Assembly: GCA_038251885.1 (NCBI GenBank)
Contig: JBBSAX010000132.1
Location: 1-14,047 of the forward strand
Source: JAHCHG01 sp038251885
Lineage (GTDB): Bacteria > Acidobacteriota > Blastocatellia > Pyrinomonadales > Pyrinomonadaceae
Direction: 5' to 3'
Length of the DNA stretch: 14,047 nt
How positions within the stretch are numbered: the first letter of the stretch is position 1; every line of letters begins with the position of its first letter. The notes under the pieces were generated by a model. That model did not search any database and was not told the DNA's origin. It worked only from the letters and a program-made list of their open reading frames with translations. Positions 13,911 to 14,047 of the stretch are shown one piece after another. Made by a program: the position numbers and the translations under genes.

Positions 13911-14047
13911 AGTTGCGTGAAATGAATGATTAAAATGGCGGAAACGCGACAGCAAAGGAGGGTGGTGCGAGTGTTTTTGAACCCGCACCTTTGCAGTAGC
14001 GTTTACGCCTCGGCTCTCGTTTTCTACATAATATTATTTAAGCAACT
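13911..14047. repeat. Nested palindromic element, cut by the right window edge
   Basis: Three nested pairs of arms share one centre. The outer pair is AGTTGC (13911-13916) with GCAACT (14042-14047). The middle arms, 13937-13958 and 13988-14009, match at 19 of 22 positions. The inner pair is GGTGCG (13964-13969) with CGCACC (13984-13989). The element is GC-richer than the surrounding sequence. The outer arm probably continues past the edge, because the left flank reads TATACCAAGTTGC. An AGGAGG followed by GTG codons opens a frame from 13962 to the edge, but it lies inside the palindrome and I do not call it a gene. Its family and function are unknown. Confidence 0.7.

Noticed and set aside
13962..14047. 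Possible GTG-initiated gene running off the right edge, preceded by AGGAGG
   Set aside because: The apparent ribosome-binding site and codons lie within the arms of a palindrome, and the 28 visible residues show no recognisable motif.

Overview
The window looks like a moderately AT-rich chromosome segment from an acidobacterium, probably near the Blastocatellia/Pyrinomonadales. This is inferred from two protein types on the right: a secreted VWFA-related protein of the acidobacterial kind, and a di-heme cytochrome c peroxidase ending in DxDGDGKxD...FRP propeller repeats. No 16S rRNA or other direct phylogenetic marker is present, so the placement is tentative. TGA ends at least two ordinary genes here, so the standard code applies.

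Left and centre (1-8761, all + strand): a close-packed run of small cytosolic redox and stress enzymes. In order these are a quinone oxidoreductase cut by the window edge, an SDR, an F420-reductase-like NADP-binding protein, a YdeI/OmdA-family protein, an Old Yellow Enzyme, a peroxiredoxin-like protein, an atypical extended SDR, a classical SDR, a transglutaminase-like protein, a zinc alcohol dehydrogenase and a YgiN-like monooxygenase. Gaps inside the sub-runs are 5-34 nt, which suggests several short operons. Together they look like an electrophile, quinone and peroxide detoxification neighbourhood. The housekeeping gene rsmA/ksgA follows at 8796-9614.

The standout is the peroxiredoxin-like gene at 4181-4828. 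It has an in-frame TGA exactly where the attacking cysteine of its W-C-P-Y-C motif should be. The frame stays open to a natural C-terminus, and a hairpin with bacterial SECIS geometry starts 12 nt after the TGA. I read it as an undescribed or unannotated selenoprotein (Sec83/Cys86). A plain cysteine-to-stop mutation is the main alternative.

Right (9801-13766, - strand): two exported proteins, the VWA-domain protein upstream and the cytochrome c peroxidase/fibronectin/propeller fusion downstream. They converge on rsmA.

The intergenic gaps hold long nested inverted repeats. Three copies belong to one family with CCACAGAT/ATCTGTGG arms (736-938, 6613-6757, 9660-9756). A 29-bp inverted repeat of a second family lies at 4093-4173. 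A third, GC-richer nested palindrome is cut by the right edge (13911-14047). No tRNA, rRNA, CRISPR array, transposase or integrase was seen.
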